Positions 11,623-23,907 of a stretch of DNA of 64,000 bases are shown here, piece after piece (the first letter of the stretch is position 1; each line of letters begins with the position of its first letter). Both the position numbers and the translations under genes were made by a program. Under the pieces are notes generated by a model. The model ran no database searches and was not told the origin of the DNA. It saw only the letters and a list, made by a program, of their open reading frames with translations. The stretch is from Sesamum alatum (lineage: Eukaryota; Streptophyta; Magnoliopsida; Lamiales; Pedaliaceae), in contig JACGWO010000005.1 of assembly GCA_034509735.1 (NCBI GenBank), positions 24,980,383 through 25,044,382 of the forward strand, written 5' to 3'.

Positions 11623-13614
11623 TGAAAGAATATGTGGATCGTCCCGGGAAAATGCGGAAGCGCGACATAAAATAAAATACAAAAATTTAAAGCATGCTTT
11701 TATCAAATTAAAGAACACGCTCAAGGGGTGTACCCTTGAGATTCCCGGGTGTTCGGTGTATCTCATGAGTAAACAACATGTAAATGATCATGGAGGCCAT
11801 AGGGTAGAAAATTAAAGAGGACGAAAATATTAAACGAGACCTACCCGTTGTCGTTTTCGTCTTCAACAGCTACACGCGTTGTTCCCCGTTTTGCACCGAG
11901 GTCTCGTTCTTGAGACCCTCCAAATCGTGACACACGATCCACCCACATATCTTGCACGTCGTGCTAGCAACGAACAAGTGTATATTTTGGAGTGGATGAA
12001 TCAACAACACGTTATGAATTAACCGTATTGATTCATCTAAGTTCTAATGTTCCAAGAACAAGAGAACTAGAAAACAATTTCCTGGAAAGAGTGGAGAGAG
12101 AGGGCAGACGAGAGAGAGGGGAGAGAGAGCCGAAAATGAGTGTGTGTTGTGTGTGTGTTGGAATTTCATCATCCTTCAAAAGGTGCAAGACTAGGGGTTT
12201 ATATAGAGGAAGAGTTTAATCCTCTTTAAACTCCACCTCTTTAGAAGCTTAATTTGACTAGGATTTTGACCTAGTCAAAGTCCTAGTCAAAGTAGAATTT
12301 GACCTTGTCAAATTCAATCCTAGCCTTTGATCTCTCCCATTAAATCTCAACCATTAATTTAATTTAATAGAATATTTAAATCCTATTAAATATTCCAAAA
12401 GGCCAAATAAATATAATAAATAAATATTAATATTTATTCTAGGCCCCTTAAATTAATTCCCTTAATAAATTCAATTTATTAATTTAATTCCCTTTATCAA
12501 ATAGAAGGAATTAATTTCTCCAAGAAAATATAGGACCCGATTAAATCCAATTTAATCATTCCTTTACTCCAATATTTAATTCCAAATTAAATTACTAAGT
12601 GTGTGTGGATAGTGTGTGACTCTTTAGGTTCACCTTTCAGCTAGACTTGGTCGGATTCTAGAATCCGTCCGTTACCATGGGTGGCCATCTAGCAACGGTC
12701 CATGGCACTAGAGACTAAGTGAAATAATCGGGGATGAACATTTAGGCTCTAACAGTACACTTGTCCTTCTGTCTTCGGTCTCATCACTTAGAGTCTAGGG
12801 CACGGAAAATGCAGGTACCCATTTTGGACCTAAGTGTCGGTCTGTCCTTACTAAACACCGCAAGGGAAACCTTCCCTTCTGTTTAGTTACTATGGCCACA
12901 GATTTTAGGGACAAGACACAGAGCATACATGAGACTCAACTGTCAATGCCTTTTGATTAGGAGACAGATCATTTCTTGGAAAACTACTGTCACTCTGTAC
13001 ACCCGAGCTGCACTAGACATGGCTTATGACTACTCAAGAGTATTTTGGCAATCTCTCACCATATCTAAGATACAGACCTGATGTACAGGTAAACTCAGCA
13101 GTTCCTCAAGTCAAAGGACTTGACCTGTACCGTTGGAACCGGGAACTCACGTCATACCTTGCTGACCATACTCAAGGTCCTTTGTAAGACGGTTCCCGCG
13201 AGTCACCTTAGTCAGCTGCTTCCTAGCATGCTGACCCACTAACACTGCTTAGACGACCTTCGTCACCCGTCAATGAAATACGACACCAGATGCTTAGTGC
13301 AAGTCTCAAAGGGAATCCCGGTACCCATTTTCGAGATTCCTTGACTTGGAGATTTTCGGACTAATTCGGTAAGACTGATTTCATGGACCTACCTCCAAGC
13401 GTAGTCCCAGTCTCCGAAATCGATTCTCAGTCCGTGGGCTTTGTTTGTGTAGTGAACAGATATGTAATAGCAGATATAAGTGAACGTCAACAAAGTGTTG
13501 CCATCTGAATCTTTACTTCTTTATTCATAAATGTTTTATCAAACACCTGAAATTGTGTAGACATAGGTTACATATTCCTGCCAAAATTGGCTTAGATGGT
13601 CACCTATTCTAACA
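11623..13614 (-). repeat. A 3' LTR (left copy), 1992 bp
   Basis: Plus-strand ends are TGAAAG...TCTAACA, so the LTR reads TGTTAGA...CTTTCA in sense. A TATA box is present on the minus strand at 12198-12205. The conserved core is at about 12671-12723. The hairpin is at 11720-11740 (CTCAAGGG / CCCTTGAG, loop TACAC in sense). The polypurine tract 13615-13631 lies directly inside it. Confidence 0.9.
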
Positions 13615-15675
13615 ATCTCCCACTTGACCTTTAAAGCCAATCACCCATATGTCTAATCCCCATCTTCTCAAGATGTTGCGTATGAGCGCTCTGCGACATA
13701 GGCTTTGTCAGCGGATCTGTTGTGTTGTCTGCTGAGTTGACTCGGTCCATCCGGACATCACCTCTTCCTACCATTTCTCTAAGAAGATGGTAGCGTCTAA
13801 AAATGTGTTTGGAACGGTGATGAGATCTCGGTTCCTTTGCTTGCGCTATTGCACCGTTGTTATCATAGAAGATGACAATAGGCTCGGCGATGCTAGGCAC
13901 CACACCCAACTCTTGGATGTAGTTTCTCATCCAAACCGCTTCCTTAGCAGCTTCTGAAGCTGCTATGTATTCAACCTCTATGGTGGAGTCAGAAATGGTT
14001 GCTTGCTTGGAACTTTTCCAAGCTACTACTCCTCCATTGAGTTTTTGAATATGTACCCCGATTGAGACTTGGCATCATCGTCATCAGACTGGAAGCTAGC
14101 GTCGCTAAAGCCTTCTAGAATTAGTTCTCCATTGCCATAGACTAGGAACATTTCCTTAGTCCTCCTTAGGTACTTAAGGATGCCCTTAACAGCATTCCAA
14201 TGTGCCTCTCCTGCGCAGGACTGATTTCTGCTTGTTACGCTCAAAGCGTATGCAATGTCAGGCCTAGTGCAGTGGACCGCATATTGGATGCTACCTACGG
14301 CAGAAGCATAGGGGATGACTTTAATCCTTTCAAGTTCCTCATCAGTCTGTGGGGACTGTTTCTTGGACAACTTGATCCCATGCCTCATGGGAAGGAATCC
14401 TCGTTTGGAGTTGTCCATTCGATATCTCTTTAGGACTTTCTCCATATACGAGTTTTGGGTGAGCCCTAACATCCTTTTAGATCTGTCCCTGATAATCTGG
14501 ATGCCTAGGATGTAGGAAGCCTCACCCAAGTCCTTCATGGAAAACTGGGTTGACAACCATGCTTTAGTGTTTCCTAACATTCTAAGGTCATTACCAATGA
14601 GTAGAATGTCGTCCACATAAAGCACTAGGAACACTATTGAGCTCCCACTGACCTTTTTGTATACACAAAGGTCGGATTCGTTCTTGATGAAGCCATAACC
14701 CCGTATCACTTCATCAAATCGAATGTTCCAACTTCGGGATGCTTGTTTGAGGCCATAGATGGACTTCTGGAGACGACAGACTTTCTGTTCTTCTCCAGTG
14801 ACCGTGAAACCCTCCGGCTGATCCATATAGATCTCTTCTTCAACGAAACCGTTGAGGAAGGCTGTTTTCACGTCCATCTGCCATATTTCATAGTCATACC
14901 ATGCTGCTATGGCGAGCAGGATCTGGATGGATTTAGCCATGGCTACTGGCGAGTAGGTATCCTCAAAATCGACCCCGGGTCGTTGAGTGTATCCCTTAGC
15001 TACAAGCCTAGCCTTAAAGGTTGTGACTTCTCCATCAACGCCAAGTTTGCGCTTGTAGACCCACTTACAACCCACTGGCTTAACACCTTTCGGTGGATCT
15101 ACAAGACTCCAGACTTGGTTCTCGCTCATGGAGTCCATTTCGGCTTTCATGGCCTCAAGCCATTTCCCGGAGTCGATGTCAGACATCGCTTCTCCATATG
15201 TCTTAGGATCGTTATCCAAAAGATCGGTCGCTCCTAGAAATCCATACCTTACTGGAGGTCTGGACTCTCTAGTGGACCAACGGAGAACGGGAACGTCAGT
15301 GGTGAATGTGGGCGCTGACTGTATCGGAGCCGGCGGTTCAGGAATCGGGGCTGGCCGTTCCTGAGGCTGTCCTTCATGCCTAGCATGTTGGACCTCTCGA
15401 GGTTGGTCAGCCCTTCGGCTGTTTATCCTGAATCCTCTAAGTGAGGGTTCCGTAGCTGCCTCTGATGGTTGAACTCCATCACTTGATTCCTCAAGGATCA
15501 GCTCATCAGGTTGGATATCCTCCGGGAAGCCTTGCTCCAAGAATACTGCATTTCTTGAAACAAACACCTTTTGTTCCAAGGGGTCATAAAAGTAGTAACC
15601 CGCAGTTTCTTTAGGGTATCCAACGAACCTGCATAAGCTAGACCTAGATTTTAGCTTATCTCCCAGTAACCTCTT
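13615..15675 (-). pseudogene. A pol, C-terminal half: RT and RNase H
   Basis: Minus-strand frame 14026-15675 reads as copia RT: WVYKRKLGVDGEVTTFKAR, the catalytic DVKTAFLNG block, VLYVDDILLIGND and the start of RNase H (SDASFQSDDDDAKSQ). An extra two bases near 14043 shift the frame. RNase H continues in 13631-13930 with DNNGAI and ends at the polypurine tract. The 50 residues that precede it in an open frame up to 15825 come from the LTR of B and are not protein sequence of A. The upstream half of the gene is at 26140-27976, beyond B. Confidence 0.85.
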
Positions 15676-17678
15676 TGAAAGATTATGTGGATCGTCCCGG
15701 GAAAAGCGCGAATGCGGAAGCGCGGTATAATTAAAAATTAAAACGGAATTTAAACATGCTTTTAAATTAAAACACGTTTCAAAGGGTGTGCCTTTGAAAT
15801 TTCCCGGGCATTCGGTGTATCTCATGAACGTATAACATAAAATAAATCATGGAGGCCATAGGGTTGAAAATTAAAGAGGGACGAAAATTTTAAAACGAGA
15901 CCTACCCGTTGTCGTTTTCGTCTTCAACGGCTACACGCGTTGTTCCCCGTTTTGCACCAAGATCTCGTTCTTGAGACCTCCAAATCGTGACACACGATCC
16001 ACCCACGTATCTTGCACGTCGTGCTAGCAACGAACAAGTGTATAATTTTGGAGTGGGATGAATCAATAACACATTATCAATTAATGGTATTGATTCATCA
16101 AGATTCTAATGTTCCAAGAACAAAAGAATCAAGAAAATAATTTTCTTTGGAGAGAGAGAGAGGCGAACGAGAGATGAGAGGGAGAGATCCGTGTGTGTGT
16201 GTTGTAGTGTGTGTGTTGGAGATTCATCATCATCATCATGTAAATTGTAGGATGCTAGGGGTTTATATAGAAGAGGAGTTTAATCCTCTTTAAACTCCTC
16301 TTTTAAGAACTCTAATTTGATTAGGATTTTGACCTAGTCAAAGTCCTAGTCAAACTAATGTTTTGACCTAGTCAAAACGATCCTAGCCATCCATCTCTCC
16401 CATTAATCTCAACCGTTGATTTAATTTAATTTAATGGAAATATTTAAAACCTATTTAAATATTTCCAAGAGGCTAAAATAAAAATAAATATAAATATTAT
16501 TTAAGCCCATTAAATAAATCCCTTTGATAAATCCAATTTATCAATTTAATTCCTTCTATCAAATAGAAAGAATTATTTCTCCAAGAAAAATAAAGGTCCC
16601 TGATTAAATCTAATTTAATCATTCCTTCACTCCAATATTTAATTCCAAATTAAATATTTAATTGTGTGTGGATAGTGTGTGACTCTTTAGGTTCACCATT
16701 CAGCTAGACTTGGTCGGATTCCTAGAATCCGTCCGTTACCATGGGTGGCCATCTAGCAACGGTCCATGGCACTAGAGACTAGGTGAAATATTCAGGGATG
16801 AACATTTAGGCTCTAACAGTACGCTTGTCCTTCTGTCTTCGGTCTCATCACTTAGTGTCTAGGGCACGGATAACGCAGGCACCCATCTTGGACCTAAGTG
16901 TCGGTCTGTCCTCACTAAACGCCGCAAGGGAAACCTTCCCTTCTGTTCAGTCACTGTGGCCACAGTTTTAGGGACAAGACCTAGAGCATACATGAGACTC
17001 AACTGTCAAAACCTATTGACAGGAGACAGATCCTTTCTTTGGAAACTACTGTCACTTTGCACACCAGGACTGCACTAGACATGGCTTATGACTACCAAAG
17101 AGAATTCTGGCAATCTCTCACCATATCTAAGATACAGTTCTGATGTACAGGTAAACTCAGTAATTCCTCAAGTCAAAGGACTTGACCTGTACCGTTGGAA
17201 CCGGAATACTCGTCATACCTTGCAGACCATACTCAAGGTCCTCCGTAAGACGGTTCCCACGAGTCACCTCAGTCAGCTGCATCCTAGCAGGCTAACCCAC
17301 TAACACTGCTTAGACGATCCTCGTCACCCGTCGATGAAACACGACAGCAGATGCTTAGTGCAAGTCTCAAATGGAATCCCGGTACCCATTTTCGGGATTC
17401 CTTGACTTGGAGATTTCCGGACTGATTCGGGAAGACTGATTCCATGGACCTACCTCCAAGCGTAGTCCCAGTCCCCGAAATCGAATCTCAGTTCGTGGGC
17501 TCTGTTTGCGTAGTGAACAGATATGGAAAAATAGGTGCAAGTGAACACAAACAAAGTAATGCCAAATGAAAATTCACTTCTTTATTCATTAATGATTTAT
17601 CAAAACACCTATAAATTGTCTAGACATAGGTTACATATACCCGCCAAAAATTGGCTTACATGGTCACCTATTCTAACA
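15676..17678 (-). repeat. B 3' LTR (left copy), 2003 bp
   Basis: In sense it runs TGTTAGAATAGG to ATAATCTTTCA. A minus-strand TATA box (TATATAAA) is at 16262-16269, followed in the sense direction by a CA/CT-rich start region. The conserved core is at about 16733-16785. The hairpin is at 15777-15799 (TTTCAAAGG / CCTTTGAAA, loop CACAC in sense), with outer arms CCCGGGAAA / TTTCCCGGG. Confidence 0.95.
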
Positions 17679-17695
17679 ATCTCCCACTTGACCTT
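17679..17695 (-). promoter_or_regulatory. B polypurine tract
   Basis: The sense strand reads AAGGTCAAGTGGGAGAT directly before the 3' LTR. In LTR retrotransposons such a purine run primes plus-strand DNA synthesis. The same tract abuts the 3' LTRs of A (13615-13631), E (29959-29975) and J (9796-9811), and in altered form F (47453-47468). Confidence 0.85.
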
Positions 17696-19561
17696 TAAAG
17701 CCAATCACCCATATGCCTAATCCCCATCTTCTCAAGATGTTGCGTATGAGCACTTTGCGACATAGGCTTTGTCAGCGGGTCTGCTGTGTTGTCTGCTGAG
17801 TTGACTCGGTCCATCCGAACGTCACCTCTTCCTACCATTTCTCTAAGAAGATGGTAGCGTCTAAGAATGTGTTTGGAACGGTGGTGAGATCTCGGTTCCT
17901 TCGCTTGCGCTATTGCACCGTTGTTATCACAGAAGATGACAACGGGCTCGGCGATGCTAGGCACCACACCCAACTCTTGGATGTAGTTTCTCATCCAAAC
18001 CGCTTCCTTGGCAGCTTCTGAAGCTGCTATGTATTCAGCCTCAGTGGTGGAGTCAGCAGTGGTTGCTTGCTTGGAACTTTTCCAAGCCACTACTCCTCCG
18101 TTGAGTTTGAATACATACCCCGATTGAGACTTGGCATCATCGTCATCAGACTGGAAGCTAGCGTCGCTAAAGCCTTCCAGAATTAGTTCTCCATTGCCAT
18201 AGACCAAGAACATTTCCTTAGTCCTCCTAAGGTACTTAAGGATGCCCTTAACGGCATTCCAATGTGCCTCTCCTGCACAGGACTGATATCTGCTTGTCAC
18301 GCTCAAAGCGTATGCAATGTCAGGCCTGGTGCAGTGGACCGCATATTGGATGCTACCTACGGCAGAAGCATAGGGGATGACTTTCATCTTTTCAAGTTCC
18401 TCATCAGTCTACGGGGACTGTTTCTTGGACAACTTGATCCCATGCCTCATAGGAAGGAACCCTCGTTTGGAGTTGTCCATTCGATATCTCTTTAGGACTT
18501 TCTCCATATACGAGTTTTTGGGTGAGCCCTAACATCCTTTTAGATCTGTCCCTGACAATCTGGATGCCTAGGATGTAGGATGCTTCACCCAAGTCCTTCA
18601 TGGAAAACTTGGTTGACAGCCATGCTTTCGTGTTTCCTAACATTCTGACGTTCATTTCCAATGAGCAGAAATGTCATCCACGTAAAGCACTAGGAACACT
18701 ATGGAGCTCCCACTGACCTTCTTGTATACACAAGGGTCGGATTCGTTTTTGATGAAGTCATAACCCCGTATTACCTCATCAAATCGAATGTTCCAACTCC
18801 GGGAAGCTTGTTTGAGGCCATAGATGGACTTCTGGAGACGACAGACTTTCTGTTCTTCTCCAGCGACCGTGAAAACCCTCCGGCTGATCCATATAGATCT
18901 CTTCTTCAACGAAGCCGTTGAGGAAGGCCGTTTTCACGTCCATCTGCCATATTTCATAGTCATACCATGCTGCTATGGCAAGCAGGATCCGAATGGATTT
19001 AGCCATGGCTACTGGCGAGTAGGTATCCTCAAAATCGACCCCGGGTCGTTGAGTGTATCCCTTAGCTACAAGCCTAGCCTTGAAGGTAGTGACCTCTCCA
19101 TCAACGCCGAGTTTGCGCTTGTAGACCCACTTACAGCCCACTGGCTTAACACCTTTCGGTGGATCTACAAGTCTCCAAACTTGGTTCTCGCTCATGGAGT
19201 CCATTTCGGTTTTCATGGCTTCAAGCCATTTCCCAGAGTCGATGTCTGACATCGCTTCCCCGTATGTCTTAGGATCGTTATCCAGAAGATCGGTCGCACC
19301 TAGAAACCCATATCTCACTGGAGGTCTGGATTCTCTAGTGGACCTACGGAGGACGGGAACGTCAGTGGTGACTGTGGGCGCTGACTGTATCGGAGCCGGC
19401 GGTTCAGGGACCGGGACTGGCCTTTCTTGAGGTTGTCCTTCATGCCTAGCATGTTGGACTTCTCTAGGTTGGTCAGTCCTCCGTTCATTAATCCTGAATC
19501 CTCTCGGTGAGGTTTCTGCGGCTATTTTCTGATGGCTGAGTTCCATCACTTGATTCCTCAA
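17695..19561 (-). pseudogene. B pol, C-terminal half: RT and RNase H, frameshifted
   Basis: Four overlapping minus-strand frames make up one protein. 18779-19561 covers the linker and RT start (WVYKRKLGVDGEV, DVKTAFLNGFVEEEIYMDQ). 18652-18909 includes VLYVDD, the RT active site. 18404-18661 is late RT with FSMKDLGEASYILG. 17695-18387 and the open frame just upstream give RNase H, with SDASFQSDDDD, STTEAEYIAASEA, CDNNGAIAQAK and ADPLTKPMS. All breaks are one-base insertions in A or T runs: 19523-19527, 18872-18875, 18669-18671 and 18515-18519. The stop lies at the polypurine tract. The protein copies RNA to DNA and removes the RNA template. Confidence 0.88.
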
Positions 19562-21752
19562 GGATCAGCTCATCAGGTTGGATATCCTCTGGGAAGCCTT
19601 GCTCCAAGAATACTGCATTCCTTGAAACAAATACCTTTTGTTCCAAAGGGTCATAAAAGTAATAACCCGCAGTTTCTTTAGGGTATCCAACGAACCTGCA
19701 TAGGCTAGACCTGGATTCTAGCTTATCTCCCACTAACCTCTTGACGTATGCGGGGCTACCCCACACTTTCAAGTAGTTGTAGGATGCAGGCTTGCCGTGC
19801 CATATCTCATATGGCGTTTGGGTCACTGCACTGGTAGGCGCCAAATTCAATAACTTGGCTGCCGTTTCTAATGCATAACCCCAAAACGATAGGGGCAATT
19901 TGGTAAAACTCATCATGGAACGAACCATGTCCAACAGGGTTCGGTTCCTCCTTTCAGAGACGCCATTTAGCTGTGGTGTTCCGGGAGGTGTCCATTCTGA
20001 TATTATACCATGTTCCTTTAGATAATCTAGGAATTCGGCACTAAGGTATTCACCGCCTCGGTCTGACCGTAGGACTTTAATTTTGCAGTTGGTTTGATTC
20101 TCCACTTCAAGTCTGAATTCTTTAAACCTCTCAAGAGCTTCAGACTTGTACCTCATCAGGTAAACATAACCATACCGTGAATGATCATCAGTGAAGGTTA
20201 TGAAGTAGGAGAACCCACCTCGGGCCTGCGTCCTTAGTGGTCCACACACGTCTGTATGGACCAAGTCCAACAGACCTGTGGCAAGCCTGCTTTGTCCTAC
20301 AAAGGGCTTCTTGGTCATTTTCCCTCTTAGACAAGATTCACAAGTTGGTAGATTACTCAAGTCCCCAACCTCTAGGTTCTTTGAGTCTACCAACCTTTTC
20401 ATCCTATCTTGGGATATGTGACCTAGCCTAGCGTGCCACAGACGTGCGTTCCCGTTATTATCTAATTTCCGTTTGTGTTGAGCGTTAAGAACGAAATTCG
20501 TTTGTTGCAAGATATAGAGCCCATTATGTAATGTACCAAGTAGATGAGCAATTCCACACCTCATCAAATAAAAGCAATTTTTATTGATTTTAAACTCATA
20601 ACCATTATTGTCTAACAATGGAATGGAAATGATGTTTTTAATCATACTGGGTACAAAATAAACTTGCTCTAATTCTATGCTAATGGTATCACTAATAACT
20701 AAAGTGGCGGATCCTACTGCTTCTGCCGAGATGGCCTTGCCATTTCCGAGCTTCAGGATCATGTCCCCGCTACTTAGTTTTCTGCTTCTTTTCAACACCT
20801 GCAGATCATTGCAAATGTGAGCTCCACAGCCGGTATCCAATACCCAAGAGGCAGAATTAGTGACCATGTTAACCTCAATCACAAATATACCTTGGTTTGA
20901 GAAGAGTTTGGGGCACTCTCTCTTCCAATGCCCTTTCTCACGGCAGTTGATACATATGTCATATGCCTTCGACTGTTGCTTGGAGACAACCTTTCCCTTT
21001 CCTTTGCCTTTCCCCTCTTTGGCAATGGGAACACTCTGAGTGTTCGTAGCTGCTATAACTGCCTTTCCCTTCCCTTTCTTCCTTTTCCAACGTCCGGCGC
21101 CCTTGCCTTTCGTCTTGGAAGTAGAAGCACCTCCAAACAATACCGAAGGCGTGGACTTCTTAGTCGTTGCCTCGTATTGCACCAACATATTGATCAACTC
21201 ATGAATACCCTTCTCAAGTGCATTCATGTTGTAGTTGACAATAAATTGATCAAAGGAGGGTGGGAGTGACTGAAGGATCACATCTATGTACGTTTCGTTA
21301 TCGAGACCTGCCTTTAGGTCCTCGAGCTTTTCCACTAGGGTAAGCATTTTAACCCCATGTTCTTGTACAGAGGATCCTTCTGTCATTTTAGTTCCAAAGA
21401 ACGCCTTGGTCGCGACATACCTAGTATGCCGGTCCGGGACTGCATAGCAATCCTTAAGGCGAGCCATTATGGAAGGGACATCGTCTAGCCTTTCATATTG
21501 CTTCTGAATCTCATTGGTCATCGAAGCAAGTATGATGCTACGAACCTTCCGGTTATCCTTATGCCAAGTCTCGAACGTCTCACGTTCCTCTGGCGTGGAT
21601 CCTTCCGGTAAGGTCCTAGGGAGAGGCTCGTCCATGACGTAGCCTTGGTTCTCATAATCCAGGACTATCCTGAGATTGCGCAACCAGTCGTTGTAGTTGG
21701 TTCCATTAAATTTGTTTGTCTCAAGAATGGTTGAAAGTGGGTTCTTAGACAT
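19525..21752 (-). CDS. B gag, protease and integrase (copia polyprotein, N-terminal part)
   Basis: About 740 residues are open from ATG 21750-21752. Residues 1-240 are gag of the UBN2/retrotran_gag type (start MSKNPLSTILETNKFNGTNY), followed by a Lys/Gly-rich tail. A zinc knuckle CX2CX4HX4C is at 267-280. The protease motif WVLDTG is at 303-308. The gag-pre-integrase zinc site is H440, H445, C471 and C474. The integrase catalytic residues are D501, D564 and E600, with 35 residues between the last two. A GKPxxxxLKVWG block is near 653-665. Gag forms the particle, protease cuts the polyprotein, and integrase inserts the DNA. Near 19525 a one-base insertion shifts the frame before RT. Confidence 0.92.
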
Positions 21753-22134
21753 TTTAAAATCTACATGTTGAAAAACAACGCAGCGATCAGCAGAAAGTAA
21801 AGACGGTGGTTTGATAAAAAAAATAATTAAATGCTTGGTCTTTAGTCATTTAATCCTCCCACTATTTATACGAAAACACGGTACTCTCAAACGTAGTTTT
21901 CGGGAAATCCTTTCCTAGTGGGCTTGGGATCCACAGCGATTTTTTCCCATACCCCGCTTTTACGATTCGCATGGAAAAGATCCTGTGGGAGGTATTCCAT
22001 ACCATTCTCGTTCCACGAGATTCCCAAGATTATTGCCTCACCCTTTTGCATGATCCCGAGGACTCCAAGCGAATCATGCTAATTAGGCGTTAGACCCGAC
22101 CCAATCGACCGAGCCATGGACCCACTAGTACCCC

Positions 22135-22224
22135 CACGACTCGTGAGACAGGTAGCAGCAGCCCATTTTTCGTTCATGACACAATGCAGCTTCTTTTAAG
22201 TACAATAACGTGCCACGACTCGTG
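22135..22224 (-). promoter_or_regulatory. Twin CACGA-G-TCGTG motifs in B leader
   Basis: Two copies of the near-palindrome (sense TCTCACGAGTCGTGG) start 79 bp apart. The same pair, with the same or nearly the same spacing, is found in E (34403, 34482), F (43796, 43875) and H (51977, 52059). Conservation between elements whose other leader sequence has diverged suggests a function. The role is unknown. Confidence 0.65.
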
Positions 22225-23280
22225 AGACCACGCTATTGATCTAAAACAGCTTCCTCACTGTGCCACGGATTGGAAGGCATGGACAAACTCCTAGAGTTCA
22301 TGTCCACTTTATCTAGGGTCTAATATTTCAACATTGGTCCAACCAATGTGAGAGTAGTGAATGACCGAGATCTCATAATATATCCATACATTCATCCATA
22401 ATGCATAATTAAAATCCATCCATAGCAGTTATATGATAAATAAAAGCCATTCATCCATCATAATAACCACATGCAAAATTAAAGCCTAGCACGCCCCTGT
22501 TGGATGATCACGAGCCCAAATCCTATGCGACCCACTGAGCCCGCAGTGGATCTATGGTCAATCTAGGGTTGGTCCTATACTATTACAATAATAGTAACCC
22601 AATCATCATGCTGATGGGCCTTGGTCTCTTTTTCTCTTTCTTCACTTCATGGAAAACGCCAAGGGACCTCCGGTCTGGGCTCTCCATGTGGTCCTTCCTT
22701 CTTCTCCACCAATTACAAAAATGGAAACCTCACTCCTAGTCTACTCTCATTACATATAAAAAAATTAGAAACCCCAGCGAAACCCCGGGGGGAGTACATA
22801 AGGAGGGAGGTAGAAAGCCTTATTATTCCAAGGCACTAGAAAGAGAGAAGGAGAAAGCAGTTAAAGAGGCACACAGGCCCAACAGTAAATTAAACCATAC
22901 ATTCGGTCTAGGGCTCGTGATCATCCATTTCCATCCAACACACATAATTACATGATCCAATCACATAATCATAATATTCCAACAACACATGATTTCCAAT
23001 CACATCAATCCAAGATGAAAATAAATGAACATGTGCGTAACGTGTGAAAATAAAATATAGATATTGGCAATGTAAAATTTTTCGTTTTAGGAAAACCTTT
23101 CCTCATTATTTTAAGTAAAATAACCCCGGGATTCCAAATCCATTTATTTTACTCCTAAAATAATGTCTTTAGGAATTTAGGAAAATTGAACCCAAAAAAC
23201 GAATTTTTCAGAATTAATTCAAAATTAAAACTGAAAATAAAATTTAAAAAATAAAATTACACTAGGGTTTCAAAACCCTA

Positions 23281-23907
23281 GCCAAGGAGCCACCGGCCGC
23301 CGCCGCCTGCAGCAGTCGGCCGCCGGGCGCGCAGGGCAGCAGGCCCTGCCTGCCGCCTCTGCGCGCGCGCAGGCACCGCCTTGCCGGGCGCGCGCGCGCA
23401 GGCCCCTGCCTGTGTGCGCGCGCGCCTGGCCGGCATCAGTCTGCGCGGCCTGGCGCATCGGCAGGCCGACGCGCGCGCAGGCTCCTTTGCCTGTGCGCGC
23501 GCGCTGGCCTGCTGGCCACCGGCCGCGTCCCTGCGTCGTGCGCAGAGCGCGCGCGCAGACGCGCACTGGGCGTGCCTGCCGGCGCGCGCGCGCAGACGCC
23601 TCCGTCTGCGTGCGCGCGCGCCTGGCGGCGCGCCTGGTGCCCGTCCGCGCGCGGGCTCCTCCGCCCGCCAGCCTTGCGCGCGCGCGCGCATGGGCGCGCC
23701 TGCCGGGCGCGCGCGCGCAGACACCTCTGTCTGCCCGCGGCGCGCGCCTGGAGGCGTTTCCATGCGCGCACGCCCGCGCGCAGCCAACCCGGCTGCGCGC
23801 TGCCCCTGCGCGGCCGGCAGCGCGCGCCGCGCGCAGGCTTCCCATGCCTGCGCGCGTCTGCCCTGCCGGCAGCGCTCGGCTGCGCGCGGCCAGCCTTCCC
23901 GGCTGGC
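23281..23907 (-). repeat. GC-rich hairpin-forming block in B leader
   Basis: About 630 bp built almost only of G and C, with around ten runs of alternating CG eight or more bases long, set in an AT-rich element. Units repeat with variation, for example CG-run + CAGACGCCTCCGTCTG + CG-run at 23582-23621, which can fold into a long stem. Long open frames appear on both strands only because stop codons are AT-rich. I reject them as genes. A related block of about 510 bp is in E (35570-36082). Confidence 0.85.

Noticed and set aside
14743..15237. Plus-strand open frame of 164 codons, and others opposite pol (18824-19249, 20928-21269, 33091-33393)
   Set aside because: They are antisense shadows of conserved copia coding sequence and recur wherever pol is present.
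15676..15825. N-terminal 50 residues of an open frame that runs into A's RT at 14026-15675
   Set aside because: They translate the LTR of B at its junction with A. The same peptide appears at 24064-24279 from the other LTR, so it is not a gene fusion.
17695..17700. An envelope-like gene after RNase H in the subfamily I elements
   Set aside because: The RNase H frame stops at the polypurine tract and the LTR begins at once; there is no space for another gene.
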